Shown one piece after another: positions 62,241-64,000 of a stretch of 64,000 bases of DNA. Each line of letters starts with the position of its first letter. The stretch's first letter is position 1. The position numbers and the translations under genes are program-made. Origin of the DNA: Listeria cossartiae subsp. cayugensis (GTDB lineage Bacteria; Bacillota; Bacilli; Lactobacillales; Listeriaceae); assembly GCF_014229095.1 (NCBI RefSeq), contig NZ_JAARZC010000003.1, positions 124,001 to 188,000 on the forward strand. The letters are read 5' to 3'. The notes below the pieces were generated by a model that was given only the letters and a program-made list of their open reading frames with translations, had not been told where the DNA came from and ran no database searches.

Positions 62241-64000
62241 TTATTTCGCTACTTCTTCTTGCAAAACGGCCAAGAATTCAGCGCCATATTTATCGCGTTT
62301 CATCGCACCGATACCCTTGACCTCAAGCAGTGCATCTTCCGTTTGTGGCATATACGCACACATTTCACGTAGCGTTTCATCTGAAAAAATGATATATGGC
62401 GGCACTTTGTGTTTCGCTGCCAGTTCACGCCGGACTTCTCGTAATTTCTCGAAAAGGTCACTATTTACGTCAATTTTAACTTTTTCAGCACGTTTCGCTT
62501 GTTTGCGTTCCACTTTGAGTTCGCCTCTTAACACTGATACCGCTCTATCGGTCAGTTTCAGCGAAGGAAATTGGCTATCGGTTGGTTGCAAATATTTTTC
62601 TGCAGTCAAGTAATCAATTAATTGCAAGACATCTTTTTGAGAAGCATCCTTCATTAAACCATACGTACTGAGTTCTTCAAAGCGCCAATCTTTTACTTTT
62701 TGGTCAGCTGAACCCGTCAAAACCTTAGCAATCAATACTTTTCCGAAACGCTCACCCATTCTTTTAATACACGAGAAAACCTGTTGCGCTAAAATCGTAA
62801 TGTCCGTGGCTTCTCTTGTATCTAAACAATTACTACATTTTCCGCAGTTTTCCTCGTCATCGCCAAAATATTGCACAATATACTTCTGCAAACAAATTTC
62901 CGTATAACCATAGCCCGTCATTTGACGAAGTTTGGCGAATTCATTTTGTTTACGCTCATCATCCATTTCGGATTGTTCAATTAAAAACTGCTGGATTCGG
63001 CTATCTTGCGGCGAAAATAGTAAAATACAATCACTCGGAACGCCGTCTCGACCAGCACGACCAGCTTCTTGATAGTACGCTTCAATATTACGCGGAATAT
63101 TATAATGAATAACAAAGCGCACATTGGATTTGTTAATTCCCATTCCAAAGGCGTTCGTTGCAACAATAACACGAATATCATCGTATAGAAACTTTTCCTG
63201 CCAATCTTTTCGCGCTATATCAGTCATGCCACCATGATACATCCCTGACTCAACGCCTTTTTTAAGCAAGAAACTGTGTAAACGCTCCACTTCTTTTCGT
63301 GTGGAAGCATAAATAATGCCAGATTCTGTCGCATTCTTCGTTAAATAATCAATCAAATACTTATCTTTGTCTTGTCCTTTTACGACTTGAAAGGCTAAAT
63401 TATCTCTGGAAAATCCAGTTTTAACAACCGAATTCGCATTTATTTTTAATAATCGACAAATATCATCCGAAACAGCTTGCGTTGCCGTCGCTGTGAGTGC
63501 GATAACGAGCGGGCGCCTAGTCATTTTGTCTAAACTATCGCACAGTGTCAGGTAGCTCGGCCGAAAATCATGGCCCCACTGCGAGATACAGTGCGCTTCA
63601 TCAATCGCAAATAACGAAATCGGTACTTGCTCAATTAAACGTTGGAAACCCGGCGTTTCAACTCGCTCTGGTGCAATATAAAGCATTTTTAGCTCGCCGG
63701 AAAACGCGGCATCCAAACGGATATCTATTTCTCTGTTAGTCAGTGTACTATTAATAAAAGTAGCTGCTATCCCTTCTGAGACTAGCGCATCTACTTGATC
63801 CTTCATAAGTGAAATTAGCGGAGAAACAACAATGGTTAAACCGTCAAAAAGAAGTGCTGGGATCTGGTAACAAAGCGACTTCCCGCCACCAGTTGGCATG
63901 ATTGCTAGCGTGTCTTCTCCTGCACAAAGCTTCGAAATAACGTCTACTTGTCCATCCCGAAAATCTTGATAACCAAAGTTTTGCTGTAAAATAGCTCTTG
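62241..64000 (-). CDS. recQ: RecQ ATP-dependent DNA helicase, 5' end beyond window
   Basis: 3'-5' helicase. The frame is open past the window edge (QDFRDGQVDVISKL... before MPTGGGKS), so the true start is missing. Walker A TGGGKSL, DEAH in AIDEAHCISQWGHDFRP, motif VI QEAGRAGRDG, zinc cysteines CGKCSNC, winged helix and a C-terminal HRDC domain (DLFEKLREVRRELAAKHK...). Works with TopB on recombination intermediates; the two form an operon. Confidence 0.95.
   Translation of the reverse strand, partial: RAILQQNFGYQDFRDGQVDVISKLCAGEDTLAIMPTGGGKSLCYQIPALLFDGLTIVVSPLISLMKDQVDALVSEGIAATFINSTLTNREIDIRLDAAFSGELKMLYIAPERVETPGFQRLIEQVPISLFAIDEAHCISQWGHDFRPSYLTLCDSLDKMTRRPLVIALTATATQAVSDDICRLLKINANSVVKTGFSRDNLAFQVVKGQDKDKYLIDYLTKNATESGIIYASTRKEVERLHSFLLKKGVESGMYHGGMTDIARKDWQEKFLYDDIRVIVATNAFGMGINKSNVRFVIHYNIPRNIEAYYQEAGRAGRDGVPSDCILLFSPQDSRIQQFLIEQSEMDDERKQNEFAKLRQMTGYGYTEICLQKYIVQYFGDDEENCGKCSNCLDTREATDITILAQQVFSCIKRMGERFGKVLIAKVLTGSADQKVKDWRFEELSTYGLMKDASQKDVLQLIDYLTAEKYLQPTDSQFPSLKLTDRAVSVLRGELKVERKQAKRAEKVKIDVNSDLFEKLREVRRELAAKHKVPPYIIFSDETLREMCAYMPQTEDALLEVKGIGAMKRDKYGAEFLAVLQEEVAK

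Overview
The window looks like a near-origin stretch of a Listeria chromosome (L. monocytogenes/innocua group). The basis is low-GC Firmicute gene content, strong AGGAGG-type ribosome sites, the order cydABC - tadA ... serS with a T-box ... pabA/pabBC ... dacA - topB - recQ, and five parS-like ParB sites (three exact), which in Firmicutes cluster around oriC. The genus call rests on remembered gene order, not on a search.

Layout. 1-4.1 kb: cytochrome bd oxidase and its ABC assembly factor (cydA, cydB, partial cydC), with a Rex-like site upstream. 4.5-6.7 kb: tadA and an acyl-CoA synthetase. 6.8-10 kb: four tandem, translationally coupled paralogous membrane proteins of unknown function. 10-16.5 kb: a NagB-like sugar-phosphate protein divergent from a MerR regulator, a GNAT, a VOC protein, a MarR-MATE efflux operon, a PucR-like regulator, and a MerR-cupin operon. 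Two promoters here have the 19-bp spacer typical of MerR control. 16.5-24.3 kb: HAD phosphatase, LacI regulator, CNNM/CorC protein, sirtuin, Cdd1-like protein, MFS pump, SH3 protein, transaldolase, Crp-like regulator. 24.5-37.7 kb: ABC exporter, serS with T-box, p-aminobenzoate genes, a heterodimeric ABC exporter with one degenerate ATP site, and a two-gene glycosylation module (GT-C-like membrane protein plus GtrB-like transferase).

37.8-56.4 kb is the striking region: a polymorphic-toxin locus. A 3143-residue WapA/Rhs protein carries a signal peptide, dozens of YD repeats, a Lys-rich linker, a Gly-rich hydrophobic pre-toxin segment and a C-terminal nuclease-like toxin. Its likely immunity gene follows directly, and a small membrane-anchored protein precedes it. 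Downstream lie about 8.7 kb of orphan toxin tips and immunity genes. The toxin pieces are broken: a truncated barnase-like tip beside an intact barstar, a DUF6883-like tip with a stop and frameshifts beside an intact DUF4926-like gene, a displaced WapA C-terminus with a one-base deletion, and a toxin with an internal TAG. Most immunity genes stay open. The modules are separated by a dispersed hairpin repeat whose stem shows compensatory changes, and by a 145-bp direct repeat. This reads as a record of serial replacement of the toxin tip with retention of immunity.

56.7-64 kb: dacA (PBP5), a CocE/NonD hydrolase, topB and a partial recQ. No tRNA, rRNA, IS element, prophage or CRISPR array was recognised.
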